The notes below the pieces were generated by a model. It was given only the letters and a program-made list of their open reading frames with translations. It was not told the origin of the DNA and did not search any database. A stretch of 35,754 bases of DNA. It comes from Clostridia bacterium. GTDB lineage: Bacteria; Bacillota; Clostridia; RGIG7378. Positions 1-10,380 of this stretch are shown here, one piece after another. Numbering within the stretch: the first letter of the stretch is position 1; each line of letters begins with the position of its first letter. The stretch spans positions 1-35,754 of the forward strand of contig JAFYSJ010000016.1 of assembly GCA_017559445.1 (NCBI GenBank). The letters are read 5' to 3'. Made by a program: the position numbers and the translations under genes.

Positions 1-138
1 CTATTGACTATGATTTGACTTTATTAGAGTCCCAATCACTTTCAGTTTAATAAAAGTTCTTGTTTTGCACTGTTTATTTTTCAAGTTTCAACCGCTTGTC
101 TCAGGCGTTCGTTACCGTTCGCTCGCGACAGCTTGCAT

Positions 139-167
139 ATATTAACACTATGAAATACCCCTGTCAA
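139..167 (-). promoter_or_regulatory. Strong sigma-A-type promoter firing off the left edge
   Basis: On the minus strand there is a perfect -35 TTGACA (162-167), a 17-base spacer and a -10 TAATAT (139-144). The initially transcribed DNA (about 95-137) is strikingly GC-rich in an AT-rich background. No coding sequence follows before the left edge, so the target gene lies outside the window. A near-consensus promoter with a GC-rich start is typical of stable RNA operons in Clostridia, so an rRNA or tRNA operon is one guess. Nothing else is recognisable in positions 1-138. Confidence 0.7.
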
Positions 168-217
168 CACCTTTTTTCAATATTTTTTGATGTTTTTTTA
201 GGTTCATTCTTTTCACC

Positions 218-243
218 AAAAACTAGCCATATATCTAGTTTTT
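218..243 (-). terminator. Probable terminator after the uracil-DNA glycosylase gene
   Basis: The arms AAAAACTAG (218-226) and CTAGTTTTT (235-243) pair over 9 bp around an 8-base loop, so each strand ends the stem in a T run. A second AT-rich hairpin (262-278) overlaps the stop codon of the gene just upstream. The stem is AT-rich, so its strength is uncertain. Confidence 0.5.
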
Positions 244-261
244 TCTATGCATTTTGTCACA

Positions 262-858
262 CTATTTTCCTAAAATAGTTTTTACCACCTTAATCATGTT
301 ATCAAAGTCGTCATCAAAGACCTGAGTCAGCTCTCTGTTATATATTATGCTTGCTGGATGATAAAGTGGAATCACAACACCCATATCTGTATCAAGTTTT
401 TGGCCATGCACATCGCCCATCTGATAATTAGATTCAGGGAGCAAGCACTTAAGTGGCACTCTACCTAATGTAATAATTACTTTAGGCTTAATGAGTTCCA
501 TCTCCATACGAAGCCATCTACTATTGGCACGCACATCCTGAGCTGTAGCTGGACGATTGCGAAGCTTTCCAGTTTTAGGGTTTACTTCAGAGAGTCTATA
601 TTTAATAGCATTAGTAACAAATATCTCCTGGCGAGTAATTCCACCTGCCTCTAGTCTGTCATTTAAGTTTTTGCCAGCGGCACCAACAAATGGCACACCA
701 GCCTTGACCTCCTCTGCTCCAGGGGCCTCACCAATCAGAACTACAGAAGATTCCTTATCTCCGTGACCATAGACAAAGCTATCGCTATCGTCACTAAGTC
801 CGAGGATCTGCATCTCCTCCATGTATTCTCTATAAAAATCAGCTAACTTGTTATTCAT
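262..858 (-). CDS. Uracil-DNA glycosylase superfamily protein (family-4-like, no Fe-S cysteines)
   Basis: This 198-residue protein resembles family 4 uracil-DNA glycosylases, which remove uracil from DNA to start base-excision repair. The first motif, GEAPGAEE, is at residues 43-50, followed by PFVG (56-59) for the uracil pocket, N83 in the VTNAIKYR strand, and a C-terminal HPAS motif at 167-170 with the conserved histidine. Classical family 4 enzymes hold a [4Fe-4S] cluster with four cysteines. Here the N-terminal CxxC is absent, Y87 and S113 sit where the later two cysteines are expected, and C138 is the only cysteine. The fold is therefore probably cluster-free. No clear ribosome binding site precedes the ATG at 858; a later Met13 or Met16 start cannot be excluded. 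It stands alone, between the atp terminator and its own terminator. Confidence 0.85.
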   Translation of the reverse strand: MNNKLADFYREYMEEMQILGLSDDSDSFVYGHGDKESSVVLIGEAPGAEEVKAGVPFVGAAGKNLNDRLEAGGITRQEIFVTNAIKYRLSEVNPKTGKLRNRPATAQDVRANSRWLRMEMELIKPKVIITLGRVPLKCLLPESNYQMGDVHGQKLDTDMGVVIPLYHPASIIYNRELTQVFDDDFDNMIKVVKTILGK

Positions 859-911
859 TACTACTATGGGGTTATTACCCTACCCTCTTATATATAATAT
901 ACATTTATATA

Positions 912-947
912 AAGGCACAACGAGTGCACTTTTTAGATGCACTCGTT
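912..947 (-). terminator. Terminator of the atp operon
   Basis: A perfect 10-bp stem, AACGAGTGCA (919-928) with TGCACTCGTT (938-947), lies 30 bases past the atpC stop codon. On the minus strand it is followed by GTGCCTTTAT, a weak T tract. The position and stem quality support it as the operon terminator. Confidence 0.7.
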
Positions 948-977
948 AAATCTTTATTTCTATTGTATGGTTACGAC

Positions 978-1388
978 TTAGTTGGAACCATTAGCCATAC
1001 TGCTTACCTTAAGTCTGCAGATAGCTCTCTTAAGCTTTGCCTTGTACATTTCCTGTCTCTTGGCATCTTCGTCGGACTTAAGCTTTTCTTCTGCTCTCTC
1101 CTTCGCTGCCTGTGCTCTAGCTACGTCAATATCTTCCGCACACTCAAATGTTGTTGCAACAATGCTGCACTCTCCATCCTTAATCGTCAGGAGACCACCT
1201 GAACATGCTCCATAGATAATCTTTTCGCCCTGGCATACCTTAACCTTACCTACATCAATTACTGTAACAAGATTAATATGTTTAGCCAAAATGCAAATTT
1301 CGCCTGTAACAGTGTTGGCAACTACTTTGTCCACCTGGTCATCGAACACAATACCTTCTGGAGTTACAATACGCAATTTGTATGTCAT
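978..1388 (-). CDS. atpC: F1Fo ATP synthase epsilon subunit
   Basis: This 136-residue protein is the epsilon subunit of the central stalk, which couples rotor rotation to the catalytic head and can inhibit ATP hydrolysis. The N-terminal beta-sandwich (about residues 1-85, starting MTYKLRIVTPEG) is followed by an alanine/lysine-rich two-helix C-terminal domain (about 88-130). It is the last gene of the atp operon; its ATG lies one base after the atpD stop, with GGAG upstream. The length is normal. Confidence 0.95.
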   Translation of the reverse strand: MTYKLRIVTPEGIVFDDQVDKVVANTVTGEICILAKHINLVTVIDVGKVKVCQGEKIIYGACSGGLLTIKDGECSIVATTFECAEDIDVARAQAAKERAEEKLKSDEDAKRQEMYKAKLKRAICRLKVSSMANGSN

Positions 1389-1389
1389 A

Positions 1390-2805
<1,416 letters not shown>

Positions 2806-2811
2806 CTAATA

Positions 2812-3660
2812 TTACTCTGCGCCTGCTACGATTTCCGTAATCTCCTGTGTAATAACAGCCTGTCTAGCTCTGTTATACTCAAGTGTAAGTCCATCCTTAA
2901 TCTCCTGTGCATTGTCAGAAGCTGAGCTCATGGCCATGCGTCGTGCTGCCTGTTCTGCAGCAATGGACTCACATACAGATCCGTAAATCATACCTGAAAG
3001 GAAGCTTGGAACAACTGTGTTCAGAACGCTTACCTCTCCTGGCTCATATATTGTAAGACTGTTATGCTTTTCCTCTCTTTTTTCTGTCTGAAGAGGTAGA
3101 ATCTGTTCCATAACAGGTTCCTGACTCATCATTGAGACGAATTTAGAATAGCAAACGAATACTCTATCGTATTCACCATTTAAGAATCCCTTTGTAACGA
3201 GCTTACCGATGTCCATGCAGTCTCCTACACCAACATCCTGGGCCTCCATAACGCCAGCATCGACAATCTCTGCTTCTCTATGAAGAAAATGCTCGTAGCA
3301 CTTTTTACCAATAGGCAAAATGCAATATGGTCTGTTGGACTCTACTGCATGGTTAGCCACCGTCTTAAATACGTTGTTATTAAAACCACCTGCCAAACCT
3401 CTATCTCCACCGATTACGATGTAGCAAGTCTTGTCATCCTTTGCCTCTGAGAAAAAAGGTGACTGAAGATCTGTGCATGTGGACTCGATGGTCTCGATAG
3501 TCTCCAGCAAGGTTTCGTAAAAGGGGCGTGCCTTTTCTACCATTTCCCTAGCATGCTGCAACTTAGATGTGGCAACAAGCTCCATGGCCTTGGTAATTTG
3601 CATGGTGCCTTCTACGCTCTTAATCCTCTCTTTAATTGCTTTAAGTGAAGCTCCACCCAT
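2812..3660 (-). CDS. atpG: F1Fo ATP synthase gamma subunit
   Basis: This 282-residue rotor shaft of F1 transmits rotation between the c ring and the alpha3beta3 head. The N-terminal helix (SLKAIKERIKSVEGTMQITKA) and the C-terminal helix (NRARQAVITQEITEIVAGAE) are the hallmark coiled coil that penetrates the head; the segment GDRGLAGGFN lies in the Rossmann-like middle domain. It follows atpA by 6 bases, with GGAGG 11 bases before the ATG. Confidence 0.97.
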   Translation of the reverse strand: MGGASLKAIKERIKSVEGTMQITKAMELVATSKLQHAREMVEKARPFYETLLETIETIESTCTDLQSPFFSEAKDDKTCYIVIGGDRGLAGGFNNNVFKTVANHAVESNRPYCILPIGKKCYEHFLHREAEIVDAGVMEAQDVGVGDCMDIGKLVTKGFLNGEYDRVFVCYSKFVSMMSQEPVMEQILPLQTEKREEKHNSLTIYEPGEVSVLNTVVPSFLSGMIYGSVCESIAAEQAARRMAMSSASDNAQEIKDGLTLEYNRARQAVITQEITEIVAGAE

Positions 3661-3666
3661 TGAGAA

Positions 3667-5181
3667 TTATGCCTCCGGAGTAAAATAGGTTTTGAATTCC
3701 TGTGCTACCTTAACGATTGCCTTAGCATTTTCGTCAGTAAGCTGTCCGCTCTCCTTAATGGACTCCACAATAGACTGGTGATTATCCATGAGATAACGGA
3801 AGAAGTCCTTTTCAAACTTGCTGATGTGCTCTACAGGAATATCTCCCAAATGATTGTAAACAACCAAGTAGATAATGATAACCTGAAGTTCTGTAGCAAC
3901 TGGAGAGTTACGTCCCTGTTTAAGAACCTCTACGATGCGCTGTCCCTGATCGAGACGTGCCTTAGTATCCTTATCCAAGTCAGAACCGAACTGTGCGAAG
4001 GACTGAAGCTCTCTAAACTGGGAATATGCCAGCTTAAGAGGACCAGATACCTTCTTCATAGCCTTAATCTGTGCTGAACCACCTACTCGAGATACGGAGA
4101 TACCAGGGTTAACAGCAGGTCTAATTCCACTGTGGAAAAGCTCTGTTTCAAGGAAAATCTGTCCATCTGTAATGGAAATAACGTTTGTGGGAATGTATGC
4201 GGATACGTCTCCTGCCTGAGTCTCGATAATTGGAAGAGCTGTAATAGAACCTCCACCGTACTCAGGAGCAAGTCTAGCTGCTCTCTCAAGCAATCTAGAA
4301 TGCAAATAGAAAACGTCACCAGGATATGCTTCACGTCCTGGAGGTCTGCGAATAAGCAGTGACATTGTACGGTATGCAACAGCGTGCTTAGACAAGTCAT
4401 CGTATACGATGAGAACGTCCTTGCCCTGCTCCATGAAATACTCACCCATGGTACAACCAGAGTAAGGTGCAATGTACTGAAGTGGTGCCAATTCAGATGC
4501 TGTAGCGGAAACTACAATTGTGTAGTCCATAGCACCGCTGCTTGTAAGCAAATCTACAAGCTGTGCTACTGTAGACTTCTTCTGTCCAATAGCAACATAA
4601 ATACAGATAACATCCTTACCCTTCTGGTTGATGATTGTATCTGTAGCAATAGATGTCTTACCTGTCTGACGGTCTCCGATAATAAGCTCTCTCTGTCCTC
4701 TTCCGATTGGGATCATGGCATCAACAGCCTTAATACCAGTCTCCAATGGTACAGAAACAGACTTACGCTCGATAATACCAGATGCCTTGCGCTCGATGGG
4801 CATATACTTTTCTGCCACAACTGGTCCCTTGCCATCAATTGGCTGACCCAAAGCATCTACAACACGGCCAATAAGTGCCTCGCCTACTGGAACGGAAACA
4901 ACTCTGCCTGTTCTCTTAACGATATCACCCTCAGATACGCCGGAATCGTTACCCAACATAACGCAGGAAACATAATTTTCCTCCAAGTTAAGGGCCATAC
5001 CATAAACTCCGCCATCAAACTCAAGGAGCTCGTTGGACATGCAGTTCTCTAATCCATGCACTCTAGCAATACCGTCACCTACGGTCATTACGTAGCCGGT
5101 TTCTTTCTCTTCAATGCGGTTGGAATAATTAGCAATACGCTCTTTAATAACGCGGCTAATTTCATCTGCTCTTAATTGCAT
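3667..5181 (-). CDS. atpA: F1Fo ATP synthase alpha subunit
   Basis: This 504-residue non-catalytic nucleotide-binding subunit alternates with beta in F1. Walker A GDRQTGKT is at residues 169-176, and the SRVGGSAQ segment carries the arginine finger that reaches into the beta site. The N-terminal helix (about 1-20), which contacts the peripheral stalk, is intact. It lies 15 bases downstream of atpH; the ribosome binding site is weak (GGTAAAG), so translation may be partly coupled to atpH. Confidence 0.98.
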   Translation of the reverse strand: MQLRADEISRVIKERIANYSNRIEEKETGYVMTVGDGIARVHGLENCMSNELLEFDGGVYGMALNLEENYVSCVMLGNDSGVSEGDIVKRTGRVVSVPVGEALIGRVVDALGQPIDGKGPVVAEKYMPIERKASGIIERKSVSVPLETGIKAVDAMIPIGRGQRELIIGDRQTGKTSIATDTIINQKGKDVICIYVAIGQKKSTVAQLVDLLTSSGAMDYTIVVSATASELAPLQYIAPYSGCTMGEYFMEQGKDVLIVYDDLSKHAVAYRTMSLLIRRPPGREAYPGDVFYLHSRLLERAARLAPEYGGGSITALPIIETQAGDVSAYIPTNVISITDGQIFLETELFHSGIRPAVNPGISVSRVGGSAQIKAMKKVSGPLKLAYSQFRELQSFAQFGSDLDKDTKARLDQGQRIVEVLKQGRNSPVATELQVIIIYLVVYNHLGDIPVEHISKFEKDFFRYLMDNHQSIVESIKESGQLTDENAKAIVKVAQEFKTYFTPEA

Positions 5182-5196
5182 ATTTCTTTACCAATC

Positions 5197-5730
5197 CTAA
5201 TTAATAGTCTCTGTTAAGGCTTCTTGCATTGCGCGAAGCCTTGTCTTGAGGCTTGTGTCAATTCTACGGTCTGGGAAATCCAACACCAAACCGCCAATAA
5301 TATCAGGGTCTACTGTCTTTTCTAATACAACAGACATACCTGTTGAACGCTCTAGCTGAACTAACAATCTGCCACACTGCTCATCTGACATCTCTACTGC
5401 GCTAATAAGGCGAACTCTACAAATGTTGTTTGCCTCATCGTAGCGATCAGAATATGCCTGCAACACCTGAGGGAATGCCTTCATCTCTCCCATGTCGCAA
5501 AGCAAATACAATGTGTTAAGCAAAATCTCCTGTGTGTCACCAAAAGCTTCTTTGACAAAATCTCTCTTGTCCTGAGCAGTAACTGCAGGAGAACCTAAGA
5601 TTTCTAAAATCTGTGGCTCATCTGCTATGGCAGACTTAATAGCGCGCATGTCATCCAATAATTCTGCTGTACATCCAAGCTCTGTTGCTAAATCGAACAA
5701 AGCCTGACCATACTTACCTGCGCTAATCAT
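5197..5730 (-). CDS. atpH: F1Fo ATP synthase delta subunit
   Basis: This 177-residue protein is the OSCP/delta subunit that caps F1 and links it to the b-subunit stalk. It shows the helical N-terminal domain starting with YGQALFDLA and the family's C-terminal segment with DPDIIGGLVLDFPDRRIDTSLKTR. It is placed between atpF and atpA, as is usual, and starts 3 bases after the atpF stop with AGGAGG upstream. Confidence 0.96.
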   Translation of the reverse strand: MISAGKYGQALFDLATELGCTAELLDDMRAIKSAIADEPQILEILGSPAVTAQDKRDFVKEAFGDTQEILLNTLYLLCDMGEMKAFPQVLQAYSDRYDEANNICRVRLISAVEMSDEQCGRLLVQLERSTGMSVVLEKTVDPDIIGGLVLDFPDRRIDTSLKTRLRAMQEALTETIN

Positions 5731-5733
5731 GAA

Positions 5734-6270
5734 TTAAGCCTCCTGCTCCTTGGACAACTGATCGATCATCTCATCGATAAGTCTCTCGTGATCCTGAGCC
5801 TGAATCTCTCTCTCGATAACCTTGGAAGCAATCTCAACTGCCATGGAAGAAATATCCTCCTTAACCTCGTTAAGTGCCTTCTGTCTATCGATCTCAATCT
5901 TAGCCTCTGCAGACGCCATAGTTGCTGCAGCCTTAGCTCTAGCGTCGGATACAATCTCTGTCTCCTTGGCTCTAGCTGTCTTAACAGCATTGCTAACAAT
6001 AGCTTCTGCTGTCTCTGTGGCCTCAGCAATCTTTGCGTCGTACTCTGCCTTAAGAGCGTTAGCCTCTGACTCTGCTGTCTCAGCCTTCTGGTAAGTTTCG
6101 TCAACCTCTTCTCTACGCTTGTCAAGCATAGCCTGAATCTTGCCAAAGAAGAACTTCTTCATAACAAGATAAAGGATAAAAAGGTTAATCCATGTAAATA
6201 CCAGCGTCCAAAGATCGTTTAATTCAAAAAGACCCTGTGTTGCCTGTTCACTTAAGAATAAAAGGTTCAT
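5734..6270 (-). CDS. atpF: F1Fo ATP synthase b subunit
   Basis: This 178-residue peripheral stalk subunit has one membrane segment (about residues 22-42, WTLVFTWINLFILYLVM) followed by a long alanine/glutamate/lysine-rich helix (about 50-170) that forms the b2 coiled coil contacting delta. AAGGAGAGAGG precedes the ATG. Only one b gene is present, so the stalk is a homodimer rather than b/b'. Confidence 0.96.
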   Translation of the reverse strand: MNLLFLSEQATQGLFELNDLWTLVFTWINLFILYLVMKKFFFGKIQAMLDKRREEVDETYQKAETAESEANALKAEYDAKIAEATETAEAIVSNAVKTARAKETEIVSDARAKAAATMASAEAKIEIDRQKALNEVKEDISSMAVEIASKVIEREIQAQDHERLIDEMIDQLSKEQEA

Positions 6271-6279
6271 CCTCTCTCC

Positions 6280-6558
<279 letters not shown>

Positions 6559-6569
6559 TTAGCTAAATC

Positions 6570-7316
6570 TTAAGCCTCTTCGTTGGCACAAGCATTAGCT
6601 ATAAAAACCATAGTCAACATGCAGAATACAAATGCCTGCATAAATGCTCCGAACCAGTCAAAGTAAAGTGACAATACCGCTGGAATACCAACCTGCAAAA
6701 ATGTCATTGAACTGAGAATGGTGCTAGGAATCCACTGCAACAATGCTGCGCTAACAGATCCCAATGCTCCGTATACAAGAGCTGTAATTACCATACCTGC
6801 TGTAATGTTACCAAAATGTCTGGCTGCCATTGAAACAGGTGTAGCTGCGTTTGAAATAATGTTAAGTGGCAACATGAATGCAAATGGTTCTGCATATGAC
6901 TTAAGCCATCCCTTAACGCCACTGTCCTTAATAGATGCTGCCTGAATCAATACAAATGTAAGCAATGCCATGGCGCCTGTAACAGCAATAGTTGCTGTAT
7001 ATGGTCTGAAACCTAAAACACCAGAGATGCTACCCATAAATGAGAATACAAACAATGTACCAATGTATGCCTTGTATTTTTCCCCACGCTTACCCATTGT
7101 GGACTCAACCATGTTGGACAACATGGCATATATTTTTTCAACCAAGGCCTGCTTGCGGGAAATGTTCTTAACCTTAAGATCCTTAACAAGCCAAAGTGAA
7201 ATACCAATAATTACAACCATGAAGATCCACTGGCAAACAATACTCTCTGTTATAACAATGCCACCTAAGACAGGAATCTCAAATAATATCTTAGGACCTG
7301 AAACACTAACGTTCAT
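6570..7316 (-). CDS. atpB: F1Fo ATP synthase a subunit
   Basis: This 248-residue integral membrane stator subunit provides the ion half-channels. About five to six hydrophobic segments are visible. The essential arginine is R166 in the segment ARHFGNITAG, equivalent to E. coli R210. Its start overlaps the atpI-like stop by 11 bases, with AGGAG just upstream. The ion choice is set together with the sodium-type c subunit directly downstream. Confidence 0.96.
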   Translation of the reverse strand: MNVSVSGPKILFEIPVLGGIVITESIVCQWIFMVVIIGISLWLVKDLKVKNISRKQALVEKIYAMLSNMVESTMGKRGEKYKAYIGTLFVFSFMGSISGVLGFRPYTATIAVTGAMALLTFVLIQAASIKDSGVKGWLKSYAEPFAFMLPLNIISNAATPVSMAARHFGNITAGMVITALVYGALGSVSAALLQWIPSTILSSMTFLQVGIPAVLSLYFDWFGAFMQAFVFCMLTMVFIANACANEEA

Positions 7317-7743
7317 CTACACTCTCCTGACCTTCATCGTCATTGGTACTCTGGGGTGCATTCTTAGCATCCCATGCATTCAAAATGTAAATAGCAAATC
7401 TTGGAAATACTAACGGAACAATAGTTGCCCAGGCATTAACCTGAGGAGCCTTAATAGCTGCAACTACCACAATAGCAATAACACCAAGACGTACCCAGTA
7501 ACTTCTAAACTGATGGAGCTTAGCCTCATCTGCAGTCTCCTTAGTCATGGAAGTCTCTACAGCGCAAGCTAGCATAAAGTAATAGAGGAAGGCCAAGGAA
7601 TAACCAGACAATGTACCAATAACGGTATCTAACTGCCAATATCCTGCAATTGCAAAAAGTCCGTACATTACCAAGCACATTGGTGCCAAGATAATCATCA
7701 TGCGAATGACTTCTCTGCGGACTTCCTTGGACATATTAAACAT
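7306..7743 (-). CDS. atpI: ATP synthase subunit I-like membrane protein
   Basis: This 145-residue protein has four hydrophobic segments (about residues 14-34, 38-60, 84-100 and 104-125) and an acidic tail. Its position directly before atpB and its size fit the AtpI family, a non-essential factor that helps assemble the c ring. The sequence alone is weakly conserved, so the call leans on context. GAGGAGGAG precedes the ATG, and the start overlaps the atpZ-like stop by 8 bases. Confidence 0.7.
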   Translation of the reverse strand: MFNMSKEVRREVIRMMIILAPMCLVMYGLFAIAGYWQLDTVIGTLSGYSLAFLYYFMLACAVETSMTKETADEAKLHQFRSYWVRLGVIAIVVVAAIKAPQVNAWATIVPLVFPRFAIYILNAWDAKNAPQSTNDDEGQESVDER

Positions 7744-7975
7744 CCTTATCTTTCTCCTCCTCTTTAATCATTGTGTACAGATGCATGAACATGTAATACA
7801 TAGCTGATGCAGTTCCCAAAAGGGCTCCAACAACCAAGCACCAATTGCCCCAATTAAACCACTCCATACATTTGTGAGCCAACCAAACGCAGCCTATTAC
7901 AATAATTACTACCGTAAAAGCTATCTGCGTAAATACTATGGCTCCTCTGGCCGACTTAATCGTAGACTTCTTCAT
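7736..7975 (-). CDS. AtpZ/AtpQ-like small membrane protein
   Basis: This 79-residue first gene of the atp operon has two membrane helices (about residues 11-32 and 42-63) and a charged C-terminus. AtpZ-type proteins (AtpZI family) sit at this position in Firmicutes and have been linked to Mg2+/Ca2+ movement or Fo assembly. I start at the ATG at 7975, about 9 bases after AGGGG; the TTG and GTG codons immediately before it are less likely. Confidence 0.65.
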   Translation of the reverse strand: MKKSTIKSARGAIVFTQIAFTVVIIVIGCVWLAHKCMEWFNWGNWCLVVGALLGTASAMYYMFMHLYTMIKEEEKDKDV

Positions 7976-7997
7976 CACCAAATACCCCTAAATACAG

Positions 7998-8026
7998 ATT
8001 CTAACCCATGTTGTAAATACCGTCAA
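7998..8026 (-). promoter_or_regulatory. atp operon promoter
   Basis: On the minus strand, -35 TTGACG (8021-8026) is separated by exactly 17 bases from -10 TAGAAT (7998-8003). It lies just downstream of the terminator of the preceding gene and about 20 bases before the first atp start codon. A further TTGACA at 8064-8069 has no good -10 partner. Confidence 0.8.
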
Positions 8027-8067
8027 CAAAGCAAAGTACCTTTTGTAACCTTTTTAGAAAAAATGTC

Positions 8068-8100
8068 AAAAAAAGAGCTGTTCCACTCACGAAACAGCTC
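8068..8100 (-). terminator. Terminator of the small Gly-rich membrane protein gene
   Basis: An 8-bp stem, GAGCTGTT (8075-8082) with AACAGCTC (8093-8100), is followed on the minus strand by seven T residues (8074-8068). This is a textbook intrinsic terminator and it insulates the atp operon. Confidence 0.85.
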
Positions 8101-8125
8101 ATTATGTATTGGTTAAATCTTTTAA

Positions 8126-8386
8126 TTACTTAATAACCTTGCAGAACTTAAGTACGGAAAGAACAATACCTACGAAGCAATAAAGTCCAACCAAGCTACC
8201 AACAAGGCCAAGTACTGCACCAATAATGCCACCAATTACTGGGATAACACCAACGATACCACCAACAAGCTTAAGTACGAATCCAACTACTACGCTTACT
8301 ACGATGTAAATGATGATGTTGATTACAAGCTCAGAAACTTCCTTTGTCTTGAATGCTCTGGGCCAAAACTTCTTAAGAAAATCCAT
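8126..8386 (-). CDS. Small glycine-rich membrane protein, unknown function
   Basis: This 86-residue protein has a basic N-terminus (MDFLKKFWPRAFKTKE), one hydrophobic segment (about 20-42) and a Gly/Val/Ile-rich stretch with GxxxG-like spacing (about 42-70), which suggests closely packed helices. I do not recognise a named family. It is a single-gene unit with its own promoter and terminator, AAGGAG before the ATG, and a hairpin in its leader. A membrane or envelope role is the most that can be said. Confidence 0.75.
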   Translation of the reverse strand: MDFLKKFWPRAFKTKEVSELVINIIIYIVVSVVVGFVLKLVGGIVGVIPVIGGIIGAVLGLVGSLVGLYCFVGIVLSVLKFCKVIK

Positions 8387-8416
8387 TTTATTAATTCTCC
8401 TTATCTAATGAATGTC

Positions 8417-8435
8417 AGCCCTATGGTTCTGGGCT
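8417..8435 (-). other. Leader hairpin before the small membrane protein gene
   Basis: In the 5' leader, AGCCC (8431-8435 on the minus strand) pairs with GGGCT (8417-8421) around a 9-base loop. It sits between the promoter and the ribosome binding site. The stem is only 5 bp, so any regulatory role is speculative. Confidence 0.35.
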
Positions 8436-8445
8436 CTTTTCTGTA

Positions 8446-8473
8446 ATTATACGCTTATTTTTCTACATAGCAA
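8446..8473 (-). promoter_or_regulatory. Promoter of the small membrane protein gene
   Basis: On the minus strand, -35 TTGCTA (8468-8473), a 16-base spacer and a perfect -10 TATAAT (8446-8451) are present. The promoter is embedded in the hairpin that ends the htpG transcript. Confidence 0.6.
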
Positions 8474-8490
8474 CACGATGGAAAAATAAG
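8454..8490 (-). terminator. Probable terminator of the priA-htpG operon
   Basis: Nine-base arms CTTATTTTT (8454-8462) and AAAAATAAG (8482-8490) pair just after the htpG stop codon. The stem is AT-rich and no separate T tract follows, so it may be leaky. It overlaps the next promoter. Confidence 0.45.
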
Positions 8491-8495
8491 GCAAT

Positions 8496-10379
8496 TTACA
8501 TGAGTTTGCAAATAAGATCTGCGTAATTTTGTGGATCCTCAGGCATGATGCCAGCCATAAGCTGCGCCTGTACCAACAAGATTTTAGCATAATCTGCCGC
8601 CTTAACTGGATCGCTCATCATTGTAGAACCAAGTTTTTCGAATACAGGATGGTCTGGGTTAAGCTCCAGAATACGCTCTGCTACAACCTGGCTATCTGGC
8701 TGTGCCTGCTTAAAGTAGCGCTCCATCTCAAAAGAAACGCCCTCTCCTGCAGACAAGCATACTGCGCTTGTCTTAAGCTTCTTGGAGATGATTACCTGAC
8801 TAACCAAGTCGCCCAATGTCTCCTTAACAAAGTTAACTACTCCATTTTGAGCTGTTTTCTGGTCCTCTGTTAAGTCCTTTTCCTCAACTGTAATGCCTAA
8901 GTCATCGTTGTTAACGGAGCGGAACTCCTTTTCCTTGTACTTGTCGAGAACGCGAGCAACAAACTCATCCACTTCCTCTGTAAAGTACAGGAACTGGTAT
9001 CCCTTATCTGCCAAAAGCTCTGCCTGTGGAAGCCTGTCCATAGCTACCATGGAATCGCCTGTTGCATAATAGATATATGGCTGCTCATCTGGCATTGCAT
9101 CAACATACTCTGCCAATGTAACAAGCTTCTTCTCCTTGGAGCTAGAGAACATAATAAGGTCCTCAAGGTCCTTTGCCTGTGGGTTAAAACCAGATGCCAT
9201 CTGGAACTTCAAAGACTTACCGAATGTACCGTAGAAAAGCTCATATTCTTCTCTATTTTCAGACTGCATCTTAGAAAGTTCTGCCTTGATCTTACGCTCA
9301 ATGCTCTTAGCGATAATCTTAAGCTGTCTATCGTGCTGAAGCATTTCTCTAGAAATGTTAAGTGACAAATCAGGAGAATCTACAAGGCCACAAACAAATC
9401 TAAATGCCTCTGGCAAAACGTCACCGCACTTGTCCATGATTAAAACGCCATTTGAATAAAGCTTAAGACCCTTTTCAAAATCCTTCATGTAGAAATCATA
9501 TGGCATTTGAGAAGGAATAAACAGAAGTGCTGTGAATGTCACCTGTCCCTCAACAGACATATGAATCACCTTACGAGGAGGCATATAGTCCATGAAGTTG
9601 GATCTATAGAATGTAGCGTACTCTTCCTCTGTAATGTCGTTCTTGGAACGCTTCCAAAGTGGCACCATGCTATTGAGAACTTCCATAGCCTCTGTTGTCT
9701 CAAAGTCTGGATTCTCTGGTGTAGAACCTGCCTTAGGCTCGTACTTAGTTACCATGCTAGAGATTGGATAGCGAATATAATCAGAGAACTTCTTAACAAG
9801 GTTGCGAATTGTGTACTCATCCAAATACTCGGAGTACTTATCGTCCTCTGTATCCTCCTTAAGACTCATGATTACATCTGTACCAACTGTTTCCTTGGTG
9901 CATTCTGTAATTGTATAACCATCTGCTCCTGTGCTCTCCCAGCAATAAGCTGTTTCCTCGCCCTGTCTGCGTGTGATAACAGTAATCTTAGAGCTAACCA
10001 TAAATGCGGAATAAAAACCTACACCGAACTGACCGATTGCATTAATATCCGCATCCTGATCCAAGTTCTGCTTAAAGTTAAGAGTTCCACTCTTAGCAAT
10101 AACGCCAAGGTTATTTTCAAGCTCCTCCTTGTTCATACCAATACCGTTGTCGGAAACTGTCAAAACACGATTTGACTTGTCTGCAGCAATGGTAATGCCA
10201 AGGTCCTCTCTAGATACACCTACTGTGGAATCTGTGAGAGATGCGTAATATCTCTTGTCCAATGCGTCACTGGCGTTGGAAATAATTTCTCTTAAGAAAA
10301 TTTCTCTATGAGTGTAAATTGAGTTAATCATAAGGTCCAGCAAACGCTTGGACTCTGCCTTAAATTGCTTTTTAGCCAT
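8496..10379 (-). CDS. htpG: Molecular chaperone HtpG (Hsp90)
   Basis: This 627-residue bacterial Hsp90 is an ATP-driven cytosolic chaperone. I start at MAKKQFKAES (ATG at 10379), preceded by GGGAG and lying just after the rlmN stop; the longer frame to 10445 only overlaps rlmN. The GHKL ATPase domain shows EIISNASDALDK at about 31-42 and DNGIGMN further on, with the GVGFYSAF lid glycine motif. Middle-domain and dimerisation regions are complete. It is the last gene of the priA-def-fmt-rsmB-rlmN run. Confidence 0.97.
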   Translation of the reverse strand: MAKKQFKAESKRLLDLMINSIYTHREIFLREIISNASDALDKRYYASLTDSTVGVSREDLGITIAADKSNRVLTVSDNGIGMNKEELENNLGVIAKSGTLNFKQNLDQDADINAIGQFGVGFYSAFMVSSKITVITRRQGEETAYCWESTGADGYTITECTKETVGTDVIMSLKEDTEDDKYSEYLDEYTIRNLVKKFSDYIRYPISSMVTKYEPKAGSTPENPDFETTEAMEVLNSMVPLWKRSKNDITEEEYATFYRSNFMDYMPPRKVIHMSVEGQVTFTALLFIPSQMPYDFYMKDFEKGLKLYSNGVLIMDKCGDVLPEAFRFVCGLVDSPDLSLNISREMLQHDRQLKIIAKSIERKIKAELSKMQSENREEYELFYGTFGKSLKFQMASGFNPQAKDLEDLIMFSSSKEKKLVTLAEYVDAMPDEQPYIYYATGDSMVAMDRLPQAELLADKGYQFLYFTEEVDEFVARVLDKYKEKEFRSVNNDDLGITVEEKDLTEDQKTAQNGVVNFVKETLGDLVSQVIISKKLKTSAVCLSAGEGVSFEMERYFKQAQPDSQVVAERILELNPDHPVFEKLGSTMMSDPVKAADYAKILLVQAQLMAGIMPEDPQNYADLICKLM

Positions 10380-10380
10380 T

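Noticed and set aside
4384-5052. A 222-codon plus-strand frame inside atpA
   Set aside because: It is antisense to the nucleotide-binding domain of atpA with no initiation signal.
8041-8069. Second atp promoter based on TTGACA at 8064-8069
   Set aside because: At the allowed spacing the -10 would be TACAAA or ACAAAA, and the hexamer belongs to the end of the terminator T tract.
9507-10175. A 222-codon plus-strand frame inside htpG
   Set aside because: It lies antisense to a fully conserved HtpG domain and its product is Cys/Leu-rich without domain features.
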